Assembly (NCBI RefSeq): GCF_037975245.1
Contig: NC_092578.1
Span: forward strand, 12,878,321-12,942,320
Length of the DNA: 64,000 bases
Source of the DNA: Apostichopus japonicus
Taxonomy: Eukaryota > Echinodermata > Holothuroidea > Aspidochirotida > Stichopodidae
Reading direction: 5' to 3'
Of the stretch, positions 37,630 to 49,900 are shown piece after piece. The position numbers and the translations under genes were made by a program. The notes beneath the pieces are model-generated. The model was given only the letters and a program-made list of their open reading frames with translations, ran no database searches and had not been told where the DNA came from. How positions within the stretch are numbered: the stretch's first letter is position 1; each line of letters starts with the position of its first letter.

Positions 37630-38504
37630 CAGCCAGTTGGGACAATTTCCTAATGCTAATTAATGACCTCTCTAAACTGTACTCCAATATCATGCTCTCA
37701 AAGCACTGGTATCGACAGTACAAACCATGAGCGGCGATCATGGGGGTGTTGGTGGGGACAGCGGGACGCGTCCCCACCAACTTTTTTCAGTGGTGGGGAC
37801 ATGATATACCGTGTCCCCACCAATGTGTCTTGACCAAACGCTGCATTGCAAATTTCCCTGTATTGAACTTTGGCGCAGTTTCATCCAGCATTGTGCAAAT
37901 GACATGCAGCAGTTCTCACTTTATTATATTTATCCACAGTTGTTAAATTTTGGAAGGAAATCGCATTTGCGGCAGTCTATAATTGTTTCTGGGAGAGGAC
38001 CCAGACCCATCGTATACAAAAGTCTACTTGGATTATTTGTCCCCTGATTTTTTTTTCTGCAGAGGCCATGTGTTTCCCCCAACTTAAATTTCTAAGCCAT
38101 GAGAACTCAAATTTAAGGAGGTTTTGGAGCATTATTGGGTCTGGGAAGTGTTATTTCCGGCGATCTGGGAGGTTGCCCTATATTTGCCATAAAAATTCTT
38201 GTACGCTACGCGCGAACCAATGGTCGCGCTCCGCTTAGATAGTATCAGAGAACAGATACGCGTCCCCACCATTATCCAAGACCGATCTGCGCCCATGAGA
38301 CAAGCGCGAACAATTTGGGTGATGTATTTGCTACGCGCCTGCACCCAGGCAAATGCCCCCCCCTGGTACAAACGCCCCTGGTACAAACAGTTTCTAACCT
38401 TGATCAGATAGAAACCTGATATTCATACTGCTCGTACTGACAATACGAGTACTCTAAAAGCGAGACATAACACTAAAGTATAGAAAAAATTGTCCCAACT
38501 GGGT
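37630..38504. mobile_element. hAT-like element inside copy E with 8 bp TSD
   Basis: The unit sequence GCGTACGGTTTTCAG is split. The insert begins CAGCCAGTTGGGACAATTT and ends with the inverse AAATTGTCCCAACTGGGT; the inner 16 bp are identical. The 8-mer CGTACGGT is duplicated at 37622-37629 and 38505-38512. The 875 bp interior repeats GTCCCCACCA-type sequence on both strands and has only short, unconvincing ORFs. Confidence 0.75.
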
Positions 38505-39893
38505 CGTACGGTTTTCAGACTGATGAATATGCATTGTGAGGGATTTCTTGGGGGTTCCCCCAAAATCAAAACCCCAGCTGAAAGTCACACTATTCAAAGT
38601 CATAGTCCTTGTGAGGATTAAAAAGGACCCGTTACAGAAGAAAATGAGCGCAGCGAGACTGTAAATATAGGAAGCATCGTAAGCAACATTTGGAAAGTTT
38701 AGAGTATGTAATGAGAATTGCTCGCCTTCAGTGTGAGTTTATTGTTCGGACGTTTTGCATTTAGATCAGGTATTTTGTTTAATTTTTCAAATGTATGGGT
38801 AGTTATCTGCATTGCACAGACCAGATCCGCGAAAAAAATTATCTCAAAACTATGTGTGGCCTGGACCAGGATATTGTGTAAAATACTATGCTTCGGTAGA
38901 TTCTACGCTATGGCACAGGCAGTATTAATATTTTACGCAGAAAGACGAGAGTCTGTGTTTTGGTACAGCTTATAAATACCTTGACGGTTTGAGTGAATGC
39001 CTTTCCGCCTGAATATACATGTGCTTGTTATAAATCACTATTATTATAATTACACTGAAGACACATTTGTAATGACTAACCATAGACCTAGACTGACATG
39101 CATACTGTGTCAAAATTTGATAACTTTGTCATTTTATGCTAAGACTTTTGATGATTCAAAGTATTTCCTTGAAGTATAATTAAGCATGGTATATATTACA
39201 GTGCTTATTATAACATAAGTATGCACTAAACTAGATAGTTGTTCAATAGCAATAATAACAAGATACAAGATTAACTCTTTTTGTGCTATAAAGAGAGGAG
39301 AGCTGGGCATGGATAAAATATGCCCAAATATTAATTCCCTGAATGTCAGGACAGTAAGAAGGAAAGACAAGCCATCATCAAAGTACAGGTAAGGTACTGT
39401 ATATGCACTGATACAGTGATTTTGGCCCAACCTTAATCAATCTACAAAATGAAGCCAATTAAAGACTATTAAACACAGATGGAGTCCTAATGAAAATATG
39501 TGGTGTTTACTCCTAGTTATGGACACAACAACAGATTGAGGAAATATCACCATACAGTTCTGTCTCAGCTTTTCTTATAATTTTTCTATGTATAATATGA
39601 TTTGGCAGTAACTTTGTTAGAGGCCGTCTGATAATTCTACCGCATTCTACTCATTTCAATTGCCTGCATCACATTATGTACTGAAACGGTCTTTACTGAA
39701 ACAGTGCTGCTCTTTTGGTCTGTTCCTCTACCGCACCCAGTCAGACTCAGGATATCTTCCTACCCCCTCCCTATTCCCTCCCCTCTGCCCTCTCCTTTTC
39801 CTGTCCTTTCCTCACACTCACAAAGTAAAGATTAAAATACCAAGTTCTGGTGTTCAAAGTAGAAACTGATAGATTAGAATCGAATTTTTTTAC

Positions 39894-40011
39894 AGATTCC
39901 ATCTAGTCAATTTCTCTTTGAGTTTGGCCCCCAAGCGCAGTACTGGACAAATCCAACTGGAACTGCTTAAGGATAGCTGTTCGATTTCAATTCAATTTCA
40001 ATTTCTTTATT
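39894..40011. other. Unassigned spacer between copy E and LINE fragment
   Basis: About 120 bp with no match to the array unit and no recognisable feature. Confidence 0.4.
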
Positions 40012-40830
40012 CCAGTATAAATTATAAAATTTATAAATAGGACACATAAAAATGATACATAAAAGACGTAAACATGTACAAAAATGAAAGCATGAACAAA
40101 AACAAGAAATAAGATAGAGGATTAGAAGTTTTGAAGATTAAAGATTAAAAGGATTATAACAGAGATTCTAAGAACCCATTTTGAATATAAATGGCTGCTC
40201 TGTAGATAAATGAGTTCTTAAAAAGCATAATTGTAAAAGATGGCAAGATAGTAGGATTACGTAGATTGTACTTGCTGGTTCTATTGCACAGAGAGATCAA
40301 CTCTGAGTGAAGTGGGTGATCTTTAGAACTATGTATATTCTTAGCTAGTCTTATGAATTCATATTTAGCAGCAGTGTTTACTTTACCAACAAGGCTTTCA
40401 TAGTCGAGAATAAATATTTTTGAGCAGTATTTCAAGAAACTTCTAATTCTTTTCTTGTCCTTTTCAAGTAGAAAGTGATACCAGACAGGAACTGCATACA
40501 CAATCACTGGCAGAATTGATGAGCTGAAAACCTTATCTCTTACATTAGAATGAAAATAAGGAGTAATGTATGCCAACGTTGATACAATATAATACACCTT
40601 AGACATCGATTTAGATATATGTTTAGTAAAGGTTAACTTGGCGTCAATATCAACTCCTAAGTACATAGTATGAGATACGCGCTCAACAATGGAGCCTTGA
40701 ACATAAGTTTTCTGATCCCTGGTCTGAATGAGACCTTGATGTTTAATGTTAATGTTTTCAAAAATTATTTCTTTAGATTTCTTTGGATTAAGTAAGGGGT
40801 TCTTCTGCTCACACATCGTAACGTAGCTAT
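40012..40830 (-). mobile_element. Second, strongly 5'-truncated LINE of the same family
   Basis: The minus strand reads from the end of the reverse transcriptase to a 3' tail AATAAAGAAATTGAAATTGAA, which resembles the tail of the 26070-28860 copy (TTTATACTGG, AATAAA, then short GAAA-type repeats). Only the last ~0.8 kb is present. Confidence 0.8.
40154..40816 (-). pseudogene. LINE ORF C-terminal fragment (220 aa)
   Basis: The open frame encodes NPLLNPKKSKE, VSHTMYLGVDIDAKLTFTKH, VYYIVSTLAYITPYF, VPVWYHFLLEKDKKRIRSFL and a terminal NSFIYRAAIYIQNGFLESLL. It aligns along its whole length with the frameshifted C-terminus at 28070-28582. The frame is uninterrupted, so this copy is useful for reading the family's intact C-terminus. 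The catalytic reverse transcriptase motifs lie upstream of the truncation. Confidence 0.8.
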
Positions 40831-40992
40831 ATAATATAGCTAAACCAACTGCGAGGTAACGGCTCGTCCAAGAGTGATTTTAAAGAATTATGAGTTATGT
40901 ATTTGTCTTCATCAAATGAACTCTGCTATATAGTAAAATTTTGTTGTTTTACTTTTTCAACATTTCCTCCTGTTGTACAGAGGGACAACAAT

Positions 40993-43900
40993 ATGAGAGC
41001 TGGACACAGTTGCTGCTGCTGGATTGTCTCCTTTCTTCTGCTGATCCCATTCGCAACCTCTTCATCTGGAGATGCATCTGAAACTTTTAAGGATCATTTC
41101 AGGTTATGTCGGAATGACCATTGCAGCAGTTTATTCATGGTCAACGAGTTTGAGAAAGTTCAGCCATTTTACTTGCGGTTGCTAGGGTGGGACTGTATCG
41201 AGGAATGTAAGCACATCAGTATGTGGCAAACTGTTGAGAATCTCCAGCAGAAAAATTTGGAAATACCTCAATTTTTTGGAAAGGTTGGTAATGGTGCTCT
41301 TTTTAATGTGTTCATTAAAGTGTTTCTTGATATGTGAAGTTTTAAGCCTTTGATTTTGAGTTGGAAGTAAACGGCTTAACTTTGATCTAAATATTCTGAA
41401 ACTCTCTGTCAAGAGGTGTCAAGGAGCTTGAAATATTTCAAAGTTCAGATACAGCAGTTACTTTAGATGAGTTGAAGTTTCAAAATTACTATCTTAGACG
41501 TTATATTCATAATAGGTCCTGTGAATCAGATATTACTTATTGGTAAGCTGTATTAACCCCAGATATGCTAGATTTTCAAAATATGGTCACCTTTGGTCAA
41601 AGTTCTTATACTATTTTAAATTCCACCTTGGAGTAATTTACCTCAAGGAGACATTCAGTCATCTTGTGTGTTCATTTAGAATGTATGACAATAATTTAGC
41701 GGGTAAACACCTCCAGGAAAGTGCTTACTGAAAACTTCTAGCAATTATAGCGTGCTATAATTTGGGGCCTACATACAGACTACCTTTAAGTGCCGAAGCA
41801 TCGCTTGATGGTTGAAAAGTTTGAAAAATTAAGTGAAAACTACCAAGATTGTCAAAGAACTTCAGAAATAAGCCACTCAAATAATTCAAAACTGCCAAGC
41901 AAATGCTTGAAAGTCTATTTTAAATTTTATTGAAGCTTTGTGGCCAAGCATATATAGTATATATATTGTGTTACCATATATGGTCCCTGTAAAGAATACA
42001 GTATCACAGACTGTATATTCAGTTGTCAAACAGAATAAGTAATTGTTGAACAGGATATTATACAATAATAATTTGTAGCCTTTCTTCTCTTTTCTCTTGG
42101 CTCATTGTGTAAACAATGCATTCCTTTTTTTTGCTTGTTTATTATCAGTGGCCATTCCTCAGGATAATTGGTATCCAGGAGCCCGCATCCATGCTCTTCT
42201 CTCTCCTAAATGGCTTTGGACATCTATATATGATCCGGAAGCTCAGAAGTCAAGTTCCAAGGAATGCACCCATGTATTATGCTTGGCACATTTATAGCTT
42301 GGTAAGTACAATTAAAAATGTTTGGTGTCTTCGCAACAAGCCACAGATTTCAAAAATCCCTTAACCCCCTTCGGCCCTTCCCACCCCTTCTTCACATCCA
42401 TTGACCTTTGTGGGAGTTCCAATGTTCAGGTTCTCAACCTGTCTGGTTGTTGACAGGTGATTTTGCTCATTAGTTTCTTTACAAACTTTAACTTGAAATG
42501 TAAACATAAATACATACCTGTAAGGTAAACTGTTACTCATATTAATATATAGATAGGCACTGTATTATGATTACTAAACCAATTAATTCAGAGTTGTACT
42601 GCATAGGGCATGTAGGTTATTCTGATTGGAAGGTGTTTTTTTGTTTGCAAAAAAACCCTCTAATAGTTGTTTTGTCACCTTCCTTTGCTTTAGTTTAAAT
42701 CAACCAAAACGATTAATATTTGTACCAATACTGTAAATGTTTTGTAGAGTCTACCAATTTCCTTTTTATGTTATTTATTCTTGAAATTTAGTGACCAAAT
42801 TCAAACTCTGCAGTCATACTAAATTATGTGTTACTTCGGTGTGTACAAATTTCAGTATATATATATATTTTTTATGTCCTCTAATCTGAATTTCTTCCAG
42901 ATATCAATGCATGCCTGGTTTTGGTCAACTATCTTCCATACTCGAGATACTATTTTTACAGAGGTTTGCATCTTTACCTTGATTTCTGTCACTTTTCACA
43001 AAAATTATGTGTTAAACTTTGTTTCCTGTTCACAGAGTTGTGAAAACGTGCAATATTTTGTGTCCACTTTGTAGGATACTGTGGGTAGTTTTAATTTTCA
43101 AGCCTTCCTCTTTTCACCCTGTCTCTCCTCCAATGCCAAAGAAATGAAGAAGATATATAAGAAATAAATAGAAAACTGCAACTATGTGAGAACATACACA
43201 ACTGAAAGAACAACTGATGTATGGTTTCATGTAAAACTGATTCACATTAAAAGGTAGACGCATATGTAAGTATCTGATGGGTAACTGATGGGTATCTGAT
43301 GGGTGTATATGTACTGGTATGTGTTTCACACTTAATCATTCCTTCCACATTGCATTTTATGTAGTGGTTGTCATCTAAACTAATCTAAAGGGAAAATATG
43401 ATTTATGGGTCAAAGATGCTAGTTTGTACGGACTGGATCATGTTGGGGATGGGGGAGGGTGGGGGAGGGGTGGGTCATGTCACACCCTTCAATTCTGTTC
43501 AAGATATCTTTACATAATCCATTTCTTCACTACTGTACCTTTTTGTACATGTAATTAACAGAGCAGTTTATCGTTATTTCTTTGCAGAAAATGGATTACT
43601 TTTCTGCCTTTTCCTTGAATTTGTCTGGGATTTTTATGATAAGTTGGAGGTAAGTACAATCTTTAGTTGTACCATGAAAACTGCCAAAGACCTGAGTATT
43701 TCATGCATACCTGGAAAACAGGAGAAGTCTGGAAAAAAGTACGAAAAAAAGGAAAAGCTACTTTTCTAGGCTTTGAAAGTCCTAGAATTTCGAAGTGTTA
43801 ACTGGAAAAGTAAGGAAAAACGATTTGAACGTGTCTCATATGAAATGAAATATGCCAGCAAAGATGTGAGACAAAGTTAACAGCATAAATCAAACTGTGG

Positions 43901-46900
43901 TGACTAGTTATAGCTTCAACATGTCATGTTGGGGATTCACAGCTCTTTGAATGACCACCTCACCAAAAATCAATAAAAACTTATCAGCATACATTTTGCA
44001 AGGGGTCACAGTTAGGGTTAGGGTTGCTAAAGGAAGCCTAATATGAGGTCATCATTAATGTTTAAGGCTTGATAGTAAGCCAGAGACATGTTTGATCTTG
44101 AAGAAATCTGGAATTTCATTTGTTTAAAAGTGTAGGAATCATGTATACAGTCAACAAAGTTCTGCTTGTGATATAAAAATGCAGTATAGGCTCCAAATTA
44201 TAGCACGCTCTAAGTTTTGTGCTTGAAGTTTTCAAAAAGTACTTTCCTGGAGGTCTTTCCTCTCCAAATTGTTCTCAGACAGTTTAAAGGTACACACAAG
44301 ATAACTGAATGTCCCAGTGAGGAAATTTCCTCAAAGGTTGTAATAAAAACAGTTTAAGAATTTTGACCAAAGGTGACCATATATGAATATCTAGCATATT
44401 TGGGGCCAATACAGCGTGTACCTTTAAGTTGTTCTTGTTGTCATATTGTGGTGAAGAAAGCAGACGTCTAACAAATGCAGTGATCACTCTTCAGAAATTA
44501 ACGATACTTGTTTGAAACCACACCCGGATCAAGAGTCTCTTCAAAATGTTTGTTGTGGAGTGTCTTCCATGATTTCTGGAGTGCAAATTTGAAAATGAGG
44601 TTTGTTTTCTGTTCTTTCCATGATTTTTCACAAAGAATTGTGGTTCTCTTTGTATTTGAAGGTCCATAGCACTGCGTAACCATGGCGATATTAACTTGAA
44701 AGTAGTACTTGGGTCTGCTGCTGGTCTGGTTTTAATATTCTGGAGGCATGTCAGCTATCTGAGCCGGTTGAAGAGATTTGATTATGGGTACAACATGAAA
44801 GTTAACCTACTTATGGGTAAGGAGCTAACCCATATTTTTAAACAGCTGGGCTATAACCTTATGATTTTTAGTAATTTTGTAATTAAGATTACGAATTTAA
44901 AAAATCCCTTTATAGTAATAGAAGTTTAGGGTTAAGCGAGGTTGTAATGACTTCCCTTGTAGACTTTTTGTCATAACAAAGGTTGCTGCATTCAGGCGCG
45001 GCGGAACGGAAAAATTATTGGGGGGCTAATGTGTGGAGACCATCTAAGCGGAGCGCCACCATCGGTTGGCGCGGAGCGTACAAGAAAATTTTGGGTTTTT
45101 CAAACCCCCAGATGGCCGGAAACGGCACTTCCCGAGTGTTTTATGCTGCGAATACCTAGCCCTAAAACATGGGTCTCAAGCCTGCAATTTCTCAGATTGC
45201 ACGTAAAAGTCTGTAAAAACATTGTAATTTGTATATTCGATAATGTTTTAAGAGAGTAGCTATTACTCGTAGTGTACTCGCAAAGACGTTTTTGAGTGTA
45301 GTAAGGGCAGTGGCGGAGCTAGGGGTATTGGTCAGGGGGGGGGCAAGAATGGTCTGTAGGGGCGCTTTCGACACTATCTAAGAGGAGCGCCACCACAGGT
45401 TGGCGCGGAGCGTACAGAAATTTTTGGAGTAAAGATACTCCCTAGATTGCAGGAAATGACCCTTTCTGGGCCTTGCTAATTTTCAGATAAACAGTGAATA
45501 AATAGGTGTCGTCTCCATTTTGTCGGAAAATTACACCAACAGAATATGAAAAATGTCAATAGGTATATGAGAGCGCAATAAAATAGTCAATAATCGCGAA
45601 TAAGTAAAAAGTAGTGCTGAAAAGGGCGCCAGCAGTCCATTTGAGTCCGTCAGGGGGGGGGGGCATCCGCCCCCTGACTGTATATATGGACGCTCCTTCA
45701 CCAAGTAAGGGGATGTTTGAGAACTGGCTGAAATGAGGCAAGTCATTGGCCTAAGACGAAGTTGTGTTACGCTTACCGGTACTCACACTCACTGCTTCCA
45801 CTTTTCACGGGGCGTGAAGACGCGGTTGGGGTGACAATGTGGTCTATAGCCAGGGGACGGGCCGAGGGTCCCCCAGCATTTACTAAAATTATTACACCTA
45901 TATAGTATACATGTGCATCGGACAGATCGACAAATATGCATTGAAAAATGGGCAGATGCATGTTTCGGAGCCTTGGTAAATATTGGGGGGGGCTTATCAC
46001 GCATTTGCCCCCTCAACTTTTTCATTGGGGGGGCTGGGCCCCCCAAGCCCCCCCCCCCCCCGGTTCCACCGCCACTGGCTGCATTAAATCAGCCATTATT
46101 ATTATAAACAAAAATTCTTACTATTTTCTCACTTTGAAACATTTTAGACTCCAATTGTTGCTGTTTTGAACTCAGGCATACATGTCTGGATTCCTTATTT
46201 GATATGTGGGCGGAATTCATGATACTTCAAAGTTCAATTCTTGCCTCAAATTTGTATATTTCTAATTTAAGGTTTTATTCTGTTATATTTTAGCCAATAT
46301 TATGAACATTTGAAAGTCTCTCTAAGAGTACAAATTTGCAAACAGCAATGCTACAGACAGACTATAAGCAGCTTGTTGTATTAATTAATAAACTCATATT
46401 ATCCTAATGCACTTTCCACTACCCTCAATCATTTTTCAAACTTGTTTAAGTACATTGTTCCATGCCCCCTGGTTAATCACTAATAGACAATATGTTTAGA
46501 TCAGATTACTTGTTTAAGTACATTGTTCCATGCCCCCTGGTTAATCACTAATAGACAATATGTTTAGATCAGATTACTTGTTGAAGTACATTGTTCCATG
46601 CCCCCTGGTTAATCACTAATAGACAATATGTTTAGATCAGATTACTTGTTGAAGTACATTGTTCCTTGCCCCCTGGTAATAAGTTAATCACTAATAGACA
46701 ATAGAACACTCTTAATGCCATAGTTCCATATGCAAGTAGATTGGGTGGCATGTGCTAGGTTAAGATCAGAATACTTGTTTAAGTACATTGTTCCATGCCC
46801 CCTGGTATTAAGTTAATCACTAATAGACAATAGAACACTTTTAATGCTGTAGTTCCACATGCAAGTAGACTGGGTGGCATGTGCTAGGTTTCGAGCAGAT

Positions 46901-49900
46901 TACATGTCAAACAATCTTGCCAGATGTTTAAATCATTAGCATACAGTAGCATAACTGGGACTTTGTTTCAGATGAGATGGGCTATGGTGGGGTGGGTGGG
47001 TGTAGGGGGTTAGGTTGGGGTAGAGGTAGAAAAAGATGAAAGTGCATGAGGGAAGATTAAATGTATGCTTAAAGAGGGATCTGTCAATTTCTGCTTTAAG
47101 TAAAATATATTTCTTTTGTTTTAACTTCCCCATTCTATTCTTCACCTCTTGATCATGGTTTGGGATTACTGTTACATTTACAAACAATTTGTGAACAAAG
47201 CAATTACTCTCATGTCAACAATATAATAGCATAGCACTTAACAAACAAGAAGAACAAGCAGCATTATTTTCCTGTCTTTTTTTGCCTGTAGGGTTAATAA
47301 ACACTGTTTGGTGGATCGGTTGGAGCTTAAGGAATATACGAAGAAAACCCTATCTGCAGAAGCCGGTTATATGCGTCTTAGCTGCAAATCTGTTATTACT
47401 ATTAGAATTAGGTGATTTCCCACCTTTACTCTGGACCTTTGATGCCCACTCTTTATGGCATGCTGGAACTTTTCCATTGATCTTTGTTTGGTATAGGTAA
47501 GTTTAATATTTTAATATTAAGAGCCTAGTGCAGAACTTTTAACCTGTACAACTAGAAGATGCTCTATAAGCAGCCTGGTGAAATTTGTAATGAATTCTTA
47601 TATGCCCCTTGGTGATATTCATAGTGGACAGTTATCTTTACCTCAGAAGTATTCCCTTAAAATGTCTGAGTTGGTAATGTTACTTCTGGCCGGTAATGAT
47701 TTATAACTAGTGATAATCTTATTTGCAGCTACCAAGTGATCTATATCTCGAGGGTTTTATCCATGTTTGAAATGCTTTTAGTCACCTGTACCAGCTGACA
47801 TCCTTCAATATCACGACTATCTCATTGCAAAAATCAATTTGCATATATTTGAATCAGTGATATATTTTTTCTTGCTAACATCCTCAGCTAAAAAAAAAAA
47901 CATTTATTGCAATCTTCTAAACAACATCACTTTCTTTAAGCCATTCAAACAAAATTAACTTAAAATGGAGGAGCAAAATTTTGTTGAGAAAAGTTTGCAA
48001 ACTTCTTATGAATATTTTTCATAATTTGACTCATATTTATTAAATATAGAGTCCTCCTCAAATGGTACTGATCACAAAAGTGACTTTCGGCTGTCTATAA
48101 TTATCCGCACAATCATCACTTTGATGAAGCAAAACAAGAAAAGGAAGGAAACACTACCTTAATGAAAAGGTTTCAAATTGTTTAATGATTTACAATTTCC
48201 AACACTATGTGTCACTATTTGTGACCACTTTCCTGATATTGTTGTGGGGTTCAGTTGATAAGAAAAAGCAAACTTTAGTGAATCGCTGTAAAGTGTTTGG
48301 TAACGGTATTAACTAAAACTAAATACAATTCATTTTCATTTTAAAAATAACAGCAGATGCTCTTGCTCTTTTTTTTCTTTTCAAAAGCAGACATTTTGTT
48401 GACCTGTTCTCATTTATTTACTGAACCACCTCCATCTTCATTAACCCCCTCTCCACCTCCTCTCCGCCCCTCTGTTTTGTTTAAGCTGCATGCTGCATTG
48501 GACTTAGCTACAAAATGGGACTCGAGTTGCATCTAGTTAAAGTTACTGGTTTTGCCCTGGGGGTTTGATTAAATGTTCAGCTATAAAGGCTGGAAAATGA
48601 CTGATTTTAGCAGTCCAATAACCACCTTTAAAAGATAAAGTTGATTTTTGTGAGGATTTATTCTCTCCTTCTCAATTAAAATGGAATCATGGCAAATATT
48701 TCCAGGGTAGCTGTAAGGGACTAAAGATATATTCCTTAGCCCATACACCATATTACAATCTGGTGGTTCCATACTGTACTGGTAAATAAAATATGGAGTA
48801 CCTGGAAGCACTAGTGTGTTACTTGAATCCATCAAAAGATAAGACCAGGAATGAGAAAATAAGACATTAACTTCAGGTTTGCAAATTGGGGGAAAAAACA
48901 TTTAACCTTGCTCCACTGAAAATTTTCTACATTGGACAAGACAGAAGGATTGTAACTGTAATACTAATTAGGACTGGCAGCCAATTGGTTTTAATATCTC
49001 CTAGCTTGAGGGGAATGTTAAAATGTGTGACTTCTACATAGCTTGGTCAAAGTAACACAAAGCGCTCAACCAAACACAAAATGCAACTTTGCAATAGTAG
49101 TATGTAAGGTGGAAGTTTTTTATTTTCTGGTGCTCCTTCCCTCAAGGTGGCTCATGTTTATGCATGTCCATATATTTTCTTTTCTCTTTACCGATGTCTC
49201 TTTTTTTCTTTTGTTTTCGTCCCGCACATTCCCTTTCTAGTTACTGTATAACCGACTGCAAGCATCTTGATAGTTCTACAAAGTCCTTGCCAAAAACATG
49301 GAAATCTTAGAAATTATAAGGTGGGACTTTATTTCCTGCTTGTATTGCTATTTCATTTGACTACGTTGGTGCAAAATCATTGTGATTTTGTCGTTGTGTT
49401 TTGTTATATTAGTGCTTAAACAAATCTTTACAACCCCAGACAGGTTTAGACTGAGAATATTCACTTACAGTTTCTTTCTTCTTACGATGTGGAATTGTAT
49501 GTGAGCATTGTACGACCTAATTTGTTTCTTTCCCTTCGCATTCGCACCTTATTGAATGCAAGTTCCCAACTGTTCTTTGCAGGTTAAAGATCACTTGAAA
49601 TCAAAAGAGGTCAAAGTCTGACAAACCTTGTACACATCATAACTCAAACAGTTTATTTTGGATGAACTTTACACATGGTATGTAGATCCACCTCGTAAGT
49701 AGATCCACCTCGTAAGTGGATCCACCTTGTAAGTGGATCCACATACCCGATATGAACTTTTATCTTCAAGTTATCATGTAACAATATTTTCAGACTTTTC
49801 CCACCGTTGCCTCAAAGGACCTTTGACCTCCATAGAGACATCTTCTTGAAACCACTAGAGATGGATCAACTCTCTAAACAGGAACTTCATCCAAGCTTGG

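Larger units (their letters stand above)
36655..39893. repeat. Copy E: old, rearranged relative of the array unit
   Basis: Three blocks align in order with the unit. 36655-37081 corresponds to about 6965-7825 of copy A with an internal deletion. 37553-37629 corresponds to the flanks of the hAT site. 38505-39893 corresponds to about 9293-10700. Divergence is visibly higher than among A, B and C. Two DNA transposons (37082-37548 and 37630-38504) interrupt it. It retains the longer CTACCGCATTCTACTC form shared with A and lost in B and C. Confidence 0.8.

Noticed and set aside
44010-44028. Interstitial telomere-like GTTAGGGTTAGGGTT
   Set aside because: Only about two TTAGGG copies, too short to be more than chance or a small relic.
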